A stretch of DNA of 64,000 nt from Variovorax guangxiensis (GCF_003952165.1 NZ_RXFT01000011.1:124001-188000); one strand, 5' to 3'. Counted from the first letter of the stretch, positions 43,644 to 52,536 are shown. Notes: generated from the sequence alone by a model not told the origin. Numbers and translations: made by a program.

Positions 43644-45119
43644 ATGAACGCACTGTTTTCTTCCACCTCCCGCTTTTCGTTTTCGGCGCTCGCACTGGCC
43701 GCCATGCTCGCGGGCTGCGCGGTCGGCCCGCGCTACGAGCAGCCGGCCACCGCCGCGTCGGCCAACTGGAAGGAGCAGAAGGCCGCCGAAGGCTGGCTGC
43801 CCGCGGCGCCGGCCGACGCGCTCGACCGCGGCAAATGGTGGAAGCTCTTCGGCGACGCCACGCTCGACGACCTGGCCGGCCGCGTGCAGGTGTCGAACCA
43901 GAACATCGCCGCCGCGGTGGCCAACTACACGCAGGCCCAGGCGCTGGTGCGCGGCGAGCGCGCGGCGCTGTTCCCGTCGGTGTCGCTCGATGGCAGCGGC
44001 AGGCGCTCGGGCACGGTGGGTGGCAGCAGCACGTCGAGCCCGTCGAACAGCTTCTCGGCATCGTTGGGCGCGAGCTGGACGCCCGACGTCTGGGGCCGGC
44101 TGCGCGAGGCGGTGAGCAGCGCGCAGGCCAACGCACAGGCCAGCGAGGCCGACCTGGCCGCGGCGCGGCTCTCGGCCATCGGCGACCTGGCGACCAACTA
44201 TTTCTCGCTGCGCGAGGCCGATGCGGAGATCGTGCTGCTCGACGAGACCATCCAGGGCTACCAGCGCGCCTTCGACATCACCAGCAATCGCTATGCCGCC
44301 GGCATTGCCGCGCAGACCGACGTGCTGCAGGCGCAGACGCAGCTGGTGAATGCCAAGGCCGAGCGCGTGGGCCTGCAGCGCACGCGCGCCACCTACGAGC
44401 ACGCCATCGCGGCGCTGATCGGCGTGGCGCCGGCCGACTTCAGCCTGCCCGCCGCGCAATGGACGCCCACGGTGCCCGGCGTGCCGCTGGGCGTGCCCTC
44501 GACGCTGCTGCAGCGCCGTCCCGACATCGCGGCGGCCGAGCGCTCGGTGGCGGCGGCCAATGCGCAGATCGGCATTGCGCGCGCGGCGTACTTCCCGAAC
44601 ATCAGCCTCACGGCGTCGGTCGGCAGCAGCAACGTCAGCCGCGTGAAGGACCTGTTCAGCTCGTCCAACACGCTGTGGGGGCTGGGGCTGTCGGTTGCGC
44701 AGGTGGTGTTCGACGCAGGCGCGATCGCGGCCAATGTCGATTCGGCGAAGGCGGGCTACGAATCCAGCGTGGCGCGATATCGCCAGACCGTGCTCACGGC
44801 CTTCCAGGCGGTGGAAGACCAGCTCACCGCGAGTGCGACGCTCGCGCAGCAGGAGGGCCTGCGCCGCGAGGCCTCGGCGGCGGCGGACAAGACCGAGCAG
44901 CAGCTGCTCAACCGCTACCGCGCGGGGCAGGTCAGCTACACCGACGTGGTCACGGCACAGGCCGCCGCACTCAGCGCGCGACGCACGCTGGTGCAGCTGC
45001 AGGTCAACCGCCAGACCACGGCCATCGCGTTGATCCAGGCGATGGGCGGTGGCTGGCAGGCCGGGTGGATGGACGGCGCCGCGCAGGCGCAGCCCGCCAC
45101 ATCGCCTGCCACGCGGTAA
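43644..45119 (+). CDS. NodT-family outer-membrane efflux lipoprotein
   Basis: A 491-aa TolC-like channel. The lipobox is AMLAGC with Cys25, giving an acylated outer-membrane protein. Two outer-membrane-efflux repeats follow: the first around GDATLDDLAGRVQVSNQNIAAAVANYTQA and the second around LLQRRPDIAAAERSVAAANAQIGIARAAYFPNISL, the typical NodT segment. It lies 18 bp after mdtC and completes the tripartite pump. Confidence 0.93.
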   Translation: MNALFSSTSRFSFSALALAAMLAGCAVGPRYEQPATAASANWKEQKAAEGWLPAAPADALDRGKWWKLFGDATLDDLAGRVQVSNQNIAAAVANYTQAQALVRGERAALFPSVSLDGSGRRSGTVGGSSTSSPSNSFSASLGASWTPDVWGRLREAVSSAQANAQASEADLAAARLSAIGDLATNYFSLREADAEIVLLDETIQGYQRAFDITSNRYAAGIAAQTDVLQAQTQLVNAKAERVGLQRTRATYEHAIAALIGVAPADFSLPAAQWTPTVPGVPLGVPSTLLQRRPDIAAAERSVAAANAQIGIARAAYFPNISLTASVGSSNVSRVKDLFSSSNTLWGLGLSVAQVVFDAGAIAANVDSAKAGYESSVARYRQTVLTAFQAVEDQLTASATLAQQEGLRREASAAADKTEQQLLNRYRAGQVSYTDVVTAQAAALSARRTLVQLQVNRQTTAIALIQAMGGGWQAGWMDGAAQAQPATSPATR

Positions 45120-45161
45120 GCGCGGCGAGCGCTGATACCACCTGATCGGCGCGGGCGGTCG

Positions 45162-45527
45162 TCAATGCGCCGGGCGGTCCATGGTGTGACCCAGGTAGTC
45201 CTTGTCGGTCACGAGAACCCACAGCGCCAGCACCAGGATCACCGCGGCCACGAGCACCGCGTTGACCATCGCCGTCTCGGTGCCGCGGAAGCCGAGCACC
45301 CAGGGCGATACCGCGAGCCAGGCCGCCAGCGCGACCTCGGTCCATTCTTCCCACTGCCGTGGCACGAAGGTCGCACCCAGGGCCACCGCGCCGAGCACGA
45401 TGCCGGTCGCCACCATCGTCCACATGGCGGCCGTCATGCCCGAAAAGCCCAGGACCCAGGGCGAGACGATCAGCCAGGCGCCGGCGGCGGCGTTGACGGG
45501 GTCTTGCCAATGCTTCACTTGCTTCAT
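45162..45527 (-). CDS. SPW-repeat membrane protein
   Basis: A 121-aa protein with two SPW repeats (GAWLIVSPWVLGFSG and AAWLAVSPWVLGFRG), each followed by a membrane helix; four membrane segments in total. Function unknown. The ATG at 45527 is chosen because AGGAGG lies eight bases upstream of it and only two bases from the alternative ATG at 45533. It faces the tail of the efflux operon. Confidence 0.87.
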   Translation of the reverse strand: MKQVKHWQDPVNAAAGAWLIVSPWVLGFSGMTAAMWTMVATGIVLGAVALGATFVPRQWEEWTEVALAAWLAVSPWVLGFRGTETAMVNAVLVAAVILVLALWVLVTDKDYLGHTMDRPAH

Positions 45528-45720
45528 GGTCATTACCTCCTGTCGCGACAAGGCGCCGCGACAGTTTTTTGACCCATGGCGCGGCGGAGGGGTTCCTGCT
45601 GGAGCTGCGTCGCGCCTAGAGTGGCAACTCCAATGTTTCCCACTTGCGCGGCACGGTCACCTGGCGGCGGAGGTCGTCGGTCGGCGTCGCCTGGGAGCCC
45701 CGGACGGGAAGACGCCATGG

Positions 45721-45750
45721 TTGCCAGCATCCGGATCGCGTTTCTATAAT
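45721..45750 (+). promoter_or_regulatory. Sigma-70 promoter of tetR/molybdenum-hydroxylase operon
   Basis: TTGCCA at 45721-45726, 18 bases, then a perfect TATAAT at 45745-45750. The -10 box overlaps the start of the TetR-type palindrome. Confidence 0.65.
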
Positions 45751-45766
45751 TGAGCACGTACTCAAT
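45749..45766. promoter_or_regulatory. TetR-type operator
   Basis: ATTGAGCACGTACTCAAT is an 18-bp palindrome (arms ATTGAG and CTCAAT) with one mismatched pair in the centre. It covers the end of the -10 box and the start site, so a bound repressor would block the tetR promoter, suggesting autorepression. Confidence 0.65.
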
Positions 45767-45790
45767 CAATAAAAGAATCCGACGCGAGCC

Positions 45791-46375
45791 ATGGCCAGAC
45801 CCAGAAGCGAAGACAAGCGCAACGCGATCCTCGACGCAGCCATTGCCGAGTTCGCCAGCCGGGGCGCGTGGAGCACGCCCACCTCGGCCATTTCGCGCGC
45901 GGCAGGCGTGGCCGAGGGCACGCTCTTCACCTACTTCGCGAACAAGGAAGCGCTGGTCAACGATCTCTACCGCCAGCTGAAGACCGAGCTCGCCGAGGTC
46001 ATGCTCGCCGACTGGCCCGAGGAGGCGGACCCCAAGACAAAGTACCGCCACATCTGGGACCGCTACGTGTACTGGGGCGTCGACAACCCGGAAAAATTCA
46101 AGGTGATGTCGCAGCTCAAGGTGTCGGACCAGGTGAGCGATGAAAGCAAGGCGGCGGGCATGGCGCCATTCCTGCGGCTGGAGGTGCTGGCGACGGAGTG
46201 CATCCGCAACGGGCTGATACGCGACCAGCCGCTGCCCTTCCTCGGCGCGATGCTGGGCGCGATGGCCGAGACCACGATGGTCTTCGTCGCGCAGACCAAG
46301 AGCAGGAAAGGGCGCGCCGGCTACTGCGAAGCCGGCTTCGAGACCTTCTGGCGCGGCATCGTCGCCGGCGCCTGA
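45791..46375 (+). CDS. TetR/AcrR-family regulator
   Basis: A 194-aa repressor. The N-terminal HTH is ILDAAIAEFASRGAWSTPTSAISRAAGVAEGTLFTYFANKEALVNDLY, and the C-terminal ligand domain contains a Trp-rich HIWDRYVYWGVDNPEKF. The ligand is unknown. The operator overlaps its own promoter, and the molybdenum-hydroxylase genes follow 35 bp later on the same strand, so it probably controls the whole cluster. Confidence 0.9.
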   Translation: MARPRSEDKRNAILDAAIAEFASRGAWSTPTSAISRAAGVAEGTLFTYFANKEALVNDLYRQLKTELAEVMLADWPEEADPKTKYRHIWDRYVYWGVDNPEKFKVMSQLKVSDQVSDESKAAGMAPFLRLEVLATECIRNGLIRDQPLPFLGAMLGAMAETTMVFVAQTKSRKGRAGYCEAGFETFWRGIVAGA

Positions 46376-46410
46376 GTCCCCCGCAGATCCCCACGAGAGA
46401 GAACCACACC

Positions 46411-48678
46411 ATGCCCAAGCTCAAGCGCCGCCATTTCGTTCTTGGCACCGTGGGGGCCGTCGGCGCCCTCGTCGTCGGCTGGTCGGCCACGCCGGCCGCG
46501 TCGCGGCTCGTGCCGGCCGAGCCCTTGTCGGCCGCCCCAGGGCAGGTCGCGCTCAACGGCTGGGTCAAGGTGGGCAGCGACAACACGGTCACGCTGATGA
46601 TGTCGCAGTCGGAAATGGGGCAGGGCACGCACACCGGGCTGTCGATGCTTCTCGCCGAAGAAATGGGCGCCTCGCTCGAGCAGATCCGGCTGGAGACGGC
46701 CGGCCCCGACGCCATCTACAACAACCAGGCAGCGATCCTCGACGCGCTGCCTTTCCGGCCCGGCGATGAGGGCGCGGTGAAGCGCTCGACGCAGCACGTG
46801 GTCGGCAAGCTGCTGCGCTCGATTCCGGGGCTCTCGGGCACGGGCGGCTCATCGAGCATCACCGACCAGTGGATGCCGCTGCGCGAGGCCGGCGCATCGG
46901 CGCGCACCATGCTGCTGGGCGCCGCCGCCGCGCTGTGGCAGGTGCCCGTGGCCGAATGCAGCGCCGAAGCCGGGCGCGTTCTGCATGTCAGCGGCAAGAG
47001 CGCCACTTTCGGCGAACTGGCCCCGAAGGCCGCGCAGCAGCCGCTGCCGGCGCAGGTGGCTCTGAAGAAGCCTGCCGATTTCAAGCTCATCGGCCAGCCC
47101 GCGCGGCGCGTGGACGGCGCGGCCAAGCTCGACGGCTCCGCCACCTTCGGCCTCGACGTGCTTCCTCCGGGCCTGCTGTACGCGAGCATCGCGATGTGCC
47201 CGACCACCGGCGGCCGCGTCGCGAGCTTCGACGCCACGGCGGCGCAGAAGCTGCCGGGCGTGCGCAAGGTGATGGCGCTGGAGCCGGTCGGTGCCACGCT
47301 CATCGGCACCGGCGCCACGCCGGGCGGCGTGGCCGTGATCGCCGACACGCCGTACCACGCGATGCGCGCCGTGAAGGCGCTCGCCATCGAATGGGACCAC
47401 GGCCCGGCCGCCAGCCTTTCGAGCGTCGAGATGATCGAGCGGCTCTCGCAGACGCTGCGCACCAGGCCCGGCAACGCGCAACTGAACGACGGCGACGTGG
47501 CCGCCGCGTTCCGGTCATCCGCCAAGACCATCGAGGCCGAGTACCGCGTGCCCTTCCTGGCCCACGCGACCATGGAGCCGATGAACTGCACGGTGCAGTT
47601 CAAGGACGGCAAGGCGACCGTCTGGGCGCCGACGCAGGCGCCGGGCTTCACGCGCAACGCGGCGGCCAAGGCACTCGGCATCGACGCCGCCAAGGTCGAG
47701 CTGCACGTGACCTATCTCGGCGGCGGCTTCGGCCGGCGCTACAGCACCGACTTCGTCACCCAGGCCGCCACGCTGGCGCGCGAGACCGGCGGCGCGCCGG
47801 TGCAGCTCTTCTGGTCGCGCGAGGAGGACATGGCGCACGACTTCTACCGGCCGGCCTACGTCGCGCGATGCAAGGCGGGCTTCGATGCGGCTGGCGCGCT
47901 GGTTGCCTGGCAGACCACGACGGCCGGCTCGAGCATGGGCGCGCCCTCGTTCATGGACACCACCACCGATGGCGCGTGGAATACGGCCTACGCATTTCCC
48001 AATGCGCGTGTCGCCCACGAGCCGGTGGAATCGGCCATGCCCACGGGCGTGTGGCGCTCGGTCGCGCATTCGCAGAACGCCTTCTTCGTCGAGAGCTTCA
48101 TCGACGAATGCGCCGCCGCAGCGGGCAAGGACCCGGTGGCGTTCCGCGCCGCGCTGCTCGCGAAGGACGAGCGCCACCTGCGCGTGCTCAGGCGCGTGGC
48201 CGAGCTGTCGAACTGGGGCCAGCCACCGGAGCCGGGGCCCGACGGCGCGAAGAGGGCGCGCGGGCTGGCGATCCACCGTTCCTTCGGCAGCATCGTCGCG
48301 CAGGTGGCGGAGGTGTCGGTCTCGGCGGACCGGCAGGTGCGGGTGCACCGTGTTGTCTGCGTCATCGACTGCGGCGTGGCCGTCAATCCGAACCTGATCC
48401 GCCAGCAGATGGAAGGCGCCATCGTCTACGGCCTCTCCGCCGCGCTGCGCGGCGAGATCACGGTCGAGAAGGGGCAGGTGCAGCAGAGCAACTTCCACGA
48501 CTACGTGCCGCTGCGCATGAACGAGTGCCCGGCCATCGAGGTCGAGATCGCCGCCAGCGGCGAGGCGCCCGGTGGCGTTGGCGAGCCCGGCACCCCGCCC
48601 ATTGCGCCGGCGGTGGCGAATGCCGTGTTCGCGCTCACCGGGCAGCGGCTGCGCAGCCTGCCGCTGAAGCTCGCCTGA
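46411..48678 (+). CDS. Molybdenum hydroxylase large subunit (IorB-like)
   Basis: A 755-aa molybdopterin-binding subunit of the xanthine-oxidase superfamily, isoquinoline 1-oxidoreductase type. A Tat-like signal (KRRHFVLGTVGAVGALVVGW) indicates export. VTLMMSQSEMGQGTHTGLSMLLAEEMG, TYLGGGFGRRYSTDFV and the final GEPGTPPIAPAVANAVFALTG carry the Mo-cofactor and catalytic Glu region. Such enzymes hydroxylate N-heterocycles or oxidise aldehydes. The small 2Fe-2S subunit is the next gene. Confidence 0.9.
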   Translation: MPKLKRRHFVLGTVGAVGALVVGWSATPAASRLVPAEPLSAAPGQVALNGWVKVGSDNTVTLMMSQSEMGQGTHTGLSMLLAEEMGASLEQIRLETAGPDAIYNNQAAILDALPFRPGDEGAVKRSTQHVVGKLLRSIPGLSGTGGSSSITDQWMPLREAGASARTMLLGAAAALWQVPVAECSAEAGRVLHVSGKSATFGELAPKAAQQPLPAQVALKKPADFKLIGQPARRVDGAAKLDGSATFGLDVLPPGLLYASIAMCPTTGGRVASFDATAAQKLPGVRKVMALEPVGATLIGTGATPGGVAVIADTPYHAMRAVKALAIEWDHGPAASLSSVEMIERLSQTLRTRPGNAQLNDGDVAAAFRSSAKTIEAEYRVPFLAHATMEPMNCTVQFKDGKATVWAPTQAPGFTRNAAAKALGIDAAKVELHVTYLGGGFGRRYSTDFVTQAATLARETGGAPVQLFWSREEDMAHDFYRPAYVARCKAGFDAAGALVAWQTTTAGSSMGAPSFMDTTTDGAWNTAYAFPNARVAHEPVESAMPTGVWRSVAHSQNAFFVESFIDECAAAAGKDPVAFRAALLAKDERHLRVLRRVAELSNWGQPPEPGPDGAKRARGLAIHRSFGSIVAQVAEVSVSADRQVRVHRVVCVIDCGVAVNPNLIRQQMEGAIVYGLSAALRGEITVEKGQVQQSNFHDYVPLRMNECPAIEVEIAASGEAPGGVGEPGTPPIAPAVANAVFALTGQRLRSLPLKLA

Positions 48679-48715
48679 GCGGCAGGACACCGGACAAACA
48701 AGCAAGGAAAACGCG

Positions 48716-49177
48716 ATGACCACCACGCTCACCGTCAACGGCAAGGCCGTCACCGTCAATGCCGAACCCGATACCCCCCTGCTGTGGGTGCTGCGCGGCG
48801 AGATGCGGCTCGTCGGCACCAAGTTCGGCTGCGGCAAGGCGCTTTGCGGCGCCTGCACCGTGCACCTCGACGGCGAGGCGGTGCGCTCCTGCGTCACCCC
48901 GCTGGAGGCGGTGGGCAGCCGGGAAGTGACCACCATCGAGGGACTGAACGGCAAGGAGGCCGACGCCCTGCGGCAGGCCTGGGCCGAAGTCGACGTGGTG
49001 CAGTGCGGCTACTGCCAGAGCGGTCAGCTGATGTCGGCCTGCGCGCTGCTGAAAAAGACGCCAAAGCCTGGCGATGACGACATTTCTTCCGCAATGAGCG
49101 GAAACATTTGTCGCTGCGGTACCTATCCGCGCATCCGCGCCGCCATTCACATCGCCGCGCAGACAGCCTCACGCTGA
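48716..49177 (+). CDS. Molybdenum hydroxylase 2Fe-2S subunit (IorA-like)
   Basis: A 153-aa iron-sulfur subunit. The plant-ferredoxin-type cluster is CGKALCGACTVHLDG with the earlier Cys in KFGCG; the C-terminal helical cluster is VQCGYCQSGQLMSACALL and ICRCGTYPRIRAAI. It passes electrons from the Mo site. There is no signal peptide; it would travel with the Tat-exported large subunit. No cytochrome c subunit follows. Confidence 0.93.
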   Translation: MTTTLTVNGKAVTVNAEPDTPLLWVLRGEMRLVGTKFGCGKALCGACTVHLDGEAVRSCVTPLEAVGSREVTTIEGLNGKEADALRQAWAEVDVVQCGYCQSGQLMSACALLKKTPKPGDDDISSAMSGNICRCGTYPRIRAAIHIAAQTASR

Positions 49178-49265
49178 GAAGAACTGGCCAGGTTTCGGGC
49201 GGCGCAACCGGGCGGGGGCGGGTTAACGCTCGTGGTCAGAAAGCTGTTTACAAAAATTAAGAATT

Positions 49266-49311
49266 TTTCCGTAATCATCGAAAAAGCCCAGAAATAAAAT
49301 TTTTACGGAAA
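49266..49311. promoter_or_regulatory. AT-rich inverted repeat before gntR
   Basis: TTTCCGTAA at 49266-49274 and its exact complement TTACGGAAA at 49303-49311, in the most AT-rich 80 bp of the window. Two half-sites of this kind upstream of a GntR gene may be its operator. The 37-bp start-to-start distance (about 3.5 turns) would put half-sites on opposite faces. Confidence 0.45.
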
Positions 49312-49389
49312 CAGGGGATATGAAGCTTTTGTACGCCGCCGTACCATCCGCGCGGCCCGCTTCCGGCCGCCCCCAGTTCCCGACTTTCG

Positions 49390-50124
49390 ATGACCCCCCC
49401 AGATCCTTCACGGACGCGAGCGTTGTCCGTGGCCGAAACCCTGCGTGACCGCATCTTCGATGGCGAGATCGCGCCCGGTTCCCATTTGATGGAAATTACG
49501 CTGGCCAACGAGCTCGGCGTGTCGCGCACGCCTGTTCGCGGCGCCATGGCACGGCTGGCGGACGAGGGGCTGCTGGTCTACCTGCCCAACAAGGGCTTCC
49601 AGGTGCGCCGCTTCAACGCCAAGGACGTGCACGACGCCTTCAGCGTGCGCGCCACGCTGGAAGGCATGTGCTGCCGGCTGATCGGCGAGGTCGGGCTCGA
49701 CGGCGCGGCCCTGTCGAAGCTGACCGCCATGCTCGACGAGCAGCACGAGCTGCTGCATCACACCGGCGAATGGTCCGAAGGCCGCGCCGCCCGCTGGCAG
49801 GACCTGGACCTGGCCTTCCACCAGAAACTGCTGGCGCTGGCGGACAACCGCTGGCTCGCCGAGGCGGTGCAGCGCGCCAGCCAGCTGCCGATCATCTTCG
49901 ACAGCAAGCTGCGTCCCCACAACCGCGACGCCTCGATGCTGCTGCACAGGCACGAGCAGGCCCTGCAGGCGTTCGCGGACCACTGCCGCATCGTCGAGGC
50001 GCTGGGCCGGCAGGAAGCCGCCGCCGCCGAGGCCGCCATGCGCGAGCACATCAACTCCAACCGCGATCTGCTGGTGCTCTACCTGAGCCAGAAGAACCCG
50101 ACCCGCACCCGGTCCCTGGTCTGA
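49390..50124 (+). CDS. GntR-family regulator, FCD type
   Basis: A 244-aa regulator. The winged helix is SVAETLRDRIFDGEIAPGSHLMEITLANELGVSRTPVRGAMARLADEGLLVY at about 13-64, and the all-helical FCD ligand domain follows, with metal-site His/Asp residues (LDLAFHQKLLALA and EHINSNRDLLV). FCD proteins bind carboxylic acids or sugars. It ends 8 bp before the convergent RpiR gene. Likely target: the amino-acid genes that follow, which is inference. Confidence 0.9.
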   Translation: MTPPDPSRTRALSVAETLRDRIFDGEIAPGSHLMEITLANELGVSRTPVRGAMARLADEGLLVYLPNKGFQVRRFNAKDVHDAFSVRATLEGMCCRLIGEVGLDGAALSKLTAMLDEQHELLHHTGEWSEGRAARWQDLDLAFHQKLLALADNRWLAEAVQRASQLPIIFDSKLRPHNRDASMLLHRHEQALQAFADHCRIVEALGRQEAAAAEAAMREHINSNRDLLVLYLSQKNPTRTRSLV

Positions 50125-50131
50125 AGCAGAC

Positions 50132-51010
50132 TCAGGCCGGCCCCTGGCCGCCGCGCATGGCCGGCGCCGTGAGGTAGGCCCCCGACTCGAAGAGCTGCGC
50201 CTCGGCCTGGTCGATGCGCCGGATCACCGGTTTGCCGGCACGGCTGGCCAGCAGCTCGACCAGCGCCTCAGTCACCGCCACCCCGGCCGCGACCGAGGGG
50301 AAGAAGGAGGGACTGTTGATCGTGAAGAGCAGCGTCTCCTCCGCCAGCAGCGACAGCGGCGAGGCCACGCTGTCGGTGATGGCGACGATGCGGCAGCCCG
50401 CCGCCTTGGCCGCCCGCGTCACCTGCAGCGCCTCGCGCGAATAGGGCGCGAAGCTCGCCACCACCAGCGCGTCGCCCTTGGCGAAGGCGCGCTGCTGCAT
50501 CTCCAGCGAGCCGCCCTGGCCGTCGACCAGGTGCACGCTGGCGCGGAAGAGCCGGTACACGTACACGAACGAAAAGGCGATCGGAAAGCAGGCCCTGAAG
50601 CCGGCGGCGTGCACGGCGGGTGCCTTCTCGATCAGCGCGCAGGCCTTCTGCAGCGCGTAGCCGCTTTGCTGGTGGGTGGCCTCGAGGTTGCGGCGCTGCA
50701 CTTCGAACATCTCGCCGGTCAGCGTCTGGTCGCTGGCGCGGCCGACGAGCTGCTTGGCGCGGCCGCCGTAGGTCTCGGAGCCCAGGCCCATCCCGGCGGC
50801 GAAGGCTTCCTTGAGCTGTGGCCAGCCTTCGTAGCCCATGTGTTGCGCGAAACGCACGAGCGTCGCGGGCGTGCTCTGCGAGCGCATGCCGACGCTGCGC
50901 ATCGAGCTGGTGACCACCGCGTTCGGGTGGTCGAGTACGTAGCGCGCCACCTGTTGCAGCGCGGGGCTCAGTTCGTTGAAACGCTGGCGGATCTGCTCTT
51001 TGGCGTCCAT
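50132..51010 (-). CDS. RpiR-family regulator (HTH and SIS domains)
   Basis: A 292-aa regulator. An N-terminal HTH domain (IRQRFNELSPALQQVARYVLDHPNAVVTSSMRSVG) is followed by the SIS sugar-isomerase domain (VHAAGFRACFPIAFSFVYVYRLF, ALVVASFAPYSREALQVTRAAKAAGCRIVAITDS). SIS domains in this family bind phosphosugars. The start has AAGGAG upstream. It diverges from the aminotransferase gene with 121 bp between starts, which hold three operator-like palindromes. Confidence 0.92.
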   Translation of the reverse strand: MDAKEQIRQRFNELSPALQQVARYVLDHPNAVVTSSMRSVGMRSQSTPATLVRFAQHMGYEGWPQLKEAFAAGMGLGSETYGGRAKQLVGRASDQTLTGEMFEVQRRNLEATHQQSGYALQKACALIEKAPAVHAAGFRACFPIAFSFVYVYRLFRASVHLVDGQGGSLEMQQRAFAKGDALVVASFAPYSREALQVTRAAKAAGCRIVAITDSVASPLSLLAEETLLFTINSPSFFPSVAAGVAVTEALVELLASRAGKPVIRRIDQAEAQLFESGAYLTAPAMRGGQGPA

Positions 51011-51035
51011 GACGGTGTGTCTCCTTGGCTGAGTT

Positions 51036-51049
51036 GGAACAAATGTACC
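51036..51049. promoter_or_regulatory. RpiR operator-like site A
   Basis: GGAACAAATGTACC, arms GGAACA and TGTACC with one mismatch, 26 bp upstream of the rpiR-type start. Confidence 0.55.
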
Positions 51050-51070
51050 GGAGCAGGGAAAACACAGCAG

Positions 51071-51099
51071 TTGACGGAACAAATGTTCCAAACAATAAT
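51071..51099 (+). promoter_or_regulatory. Promoter for aminotransferase gene
   Basis: TTGACG at 51071-51076, 17 bases, then AATAAT at 51094-51099. Operator B lies within the spacer, so regulator binding would prevent polymerase binding. Confidence 0.65.
51076..51089. promoter_or_regulatory. RpiR operator-like site B
   Basis: GGAACAAATGTTCC, arms GGAACA and TGTTCC, located between the -35 and -10 boxes of the aminotransferase promoter. It starts 40 bp from site A. Confidence 0.62.
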
Positions 51100-51104
51100 T
51101 CGCC

Positions 51105-51119
51105 GGAAACGTTAGTTCC
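51105..51119. promoter_or_regulatory. RpiR operator-like site C
   Basis: GGAAACGTTAGTTCC, a looser copy just downstream of the -10 box and before the aminotransferase start codon. Confidence 0.5.
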
Positions 51120-51131
51120 AAACACCGAGCC

Positions 51132-52478
51132 ATGACGCACGTCTTTCACCGCCACCTCCGCCAGACCCCGCCCGTTGCCGTGGGCTCCCACGGCATGTTC
51201 ATTCGCGACGCCGAGGGCCGCGAGTACCTCGACGCCTCCGGCGGCGCCGCCGTGTCCTCGCTGGGCCACGCGCATCCCGAGGTCATGGCCGCGATGCACG
51301 CGCAGATCGACAAGCTGGCCTACGCCCACACCAGCTTCTTCACGAGCGAGGTGGCCGAGCAACTGGCGGACGAGCTGATCGGCTCCGCCCCCGAGGGCAT
51401 GAGCCACGTCTACCTGGTGAGCGGCGGTTCCGAGGCGGTGGAGTCGGCGCTGAAGATGGCGCGGCAGTACTTCGTGGAAATCGGCCAGCCGCAGCGCACC
51501 CACTTCATCGCGCGCCGACAGAGCTACCACGGCAACACGCTGGGCGCGCTGGCCGTGGGCGGCAATGCATGGCGCCGCGAACCCTTCGCGCCCATCCTGG
51601 TGCCGGCCACGCATGTCTCGCCCTGCTATCCGTATCGCGAGCAGCGCGCCGACGAGAGCGCCGAGCAGTACGGCCTGCGCCTGGCGGCCGAGCTGGAAGC
51701 GGCCATCCTCGCGCAGGGCGCCGACCGCGTGATCGCCTTCGTCGCCGAAACGGTCGGCGGCGCCACGGCCGGCGTGCTCACGCCGGTGCCGGGCTACTTC
51801 AAGGCGGTGCGCGCGGTGTGCGACAGGTACGGCGTGCTGCTGATCCTCGACGAGGTGATGTGCGGCATGGGTCGCACCGGTTCGCTGCACGCCTGCGAGC
51901 AGGAGGGCGTGGTGCCCGACCTGATGACTGTCGCCAAGGGCCTGGGTGGCGGCTACCAGCCGGTGGGCGCCGTGCTGGCGCAGCGCCGCATCGTCGAGGC
52001 GATGTCGAAAGGCAGCGGCTTCTTCCAGCACGGCCACACCTACCTCGGCCACCCGATGGCCTGCGCCGCCGCGCTCGCGGTGCAGCAGGTGATCCGCCGC
52101 GACGGCCTGGTCGCCAAGGTGCGCGAGGATGGCGTCGCCTTCGGCCGCATGCTGGCCGACGCGCTGGGCGCGCATCCGCACGTGGGCGACATCCGCGGCC
52201 GCGGCTTCTTCTGGGGCATCGAGCTGGTGGCCGACCGCGCGAGCAAGGCGCCGTTCGATCCGGCACTGAAGGTCAATGCCACCGTCAAGAAGGACGCCAT
52301 GTCGCGCGGCCTGCTGTGCTACCCCTTCGGCGGCACGGTCGATGGCCGCCAGGGCGACCACGTGCTGCTGGCGCCGCCCTTCATCGCCACCCGGCAGGAC
52401 CTGCAGGAGATCGCCGCGCGGCTCGCGGCCTCCATCGATGCGGTCACGCGTGCCGCGGCAGCGGCTTCGGCGCGCTGA
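51132..52478 (+). CDS. Class III aminotransferase (aspartate aminotransferase family)
   Basis: A 448-aa PLP enzyme. The PLP region runs LLILDEVMCGMGRTGSLHACEQEGVVPDLMTVAKGLGGGYQPVGAVLA, with the Schiff-base Lys near 268 in VAKG, and GGSEAVESALKMARQY for phosphate binding. The family acts on omega-amino acids, ornithine, GABA or beta-alanine. The binding protein follows 58 bp later on the same strand. It is controlled by the palindromes upstream. Confidence 0.92.
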   Translation: MTHVFHRHLRQTPPVAVGSHGMFIRDAEGREYLDASGGAAVSSLGHAHPEVMAAMHAQIDKLAYAHTSFFTSEVAEQLADELIGSAPEGMSHVYLVSGGSEAVESALKMARQYFVEIGQPQRTHFIARRQSYHGNTLGALAVGGNAWRREPFAPILVPATHVSPCYPYREQRADESAEQYGLRLAAELEAAILAQGADRVIAFVAETVGGATAGVLTPVPGYFKAVRAVCDRYGVLLILDEVMCGMGRTGSLHACEQEGVVPDLMTVAKGLGGGYQPVGAVLAQRRIVEAMSKGSGFFQHGHTYLGHPMACAAALAVQQVIRRDGLVAKVREDGVAFGRMLADALGAHPHVGDIRGRGFFWGIELVADRASKAPFDPALKVNATVKKDAMSRGLLCYPFGGTVDGRQGDHVLLAPPFIATRQDLQEIAARLAASIDAVTRAAAAASAR

Positions 52479-52536
52479 GCGCCACCACTTTCCCGTCCGT
52501 TCGTCTTCCCTCCACCATCGCCTCGAGGAGCGTTCC

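Larger units (their letters stand above)
45528..45790. other. Divergent control region, SPW gene and tetR gene
   Basis: 263 bp with an AGGAGG ribosome site for the SPW gene at the left. The right 70 bp holds the tetR promoter and operator described separately. The middle has no clear open frame or repeat. Confidence 0.6.

Noticed and set aside
40374..44459. A 1361-codon open frame antisense to mdtC and the NodT gene
   Set aside because: High GC makes antisense frames open. It is rich in His, Arg and Gln, has no family motif, and lies opposite two certain genes.
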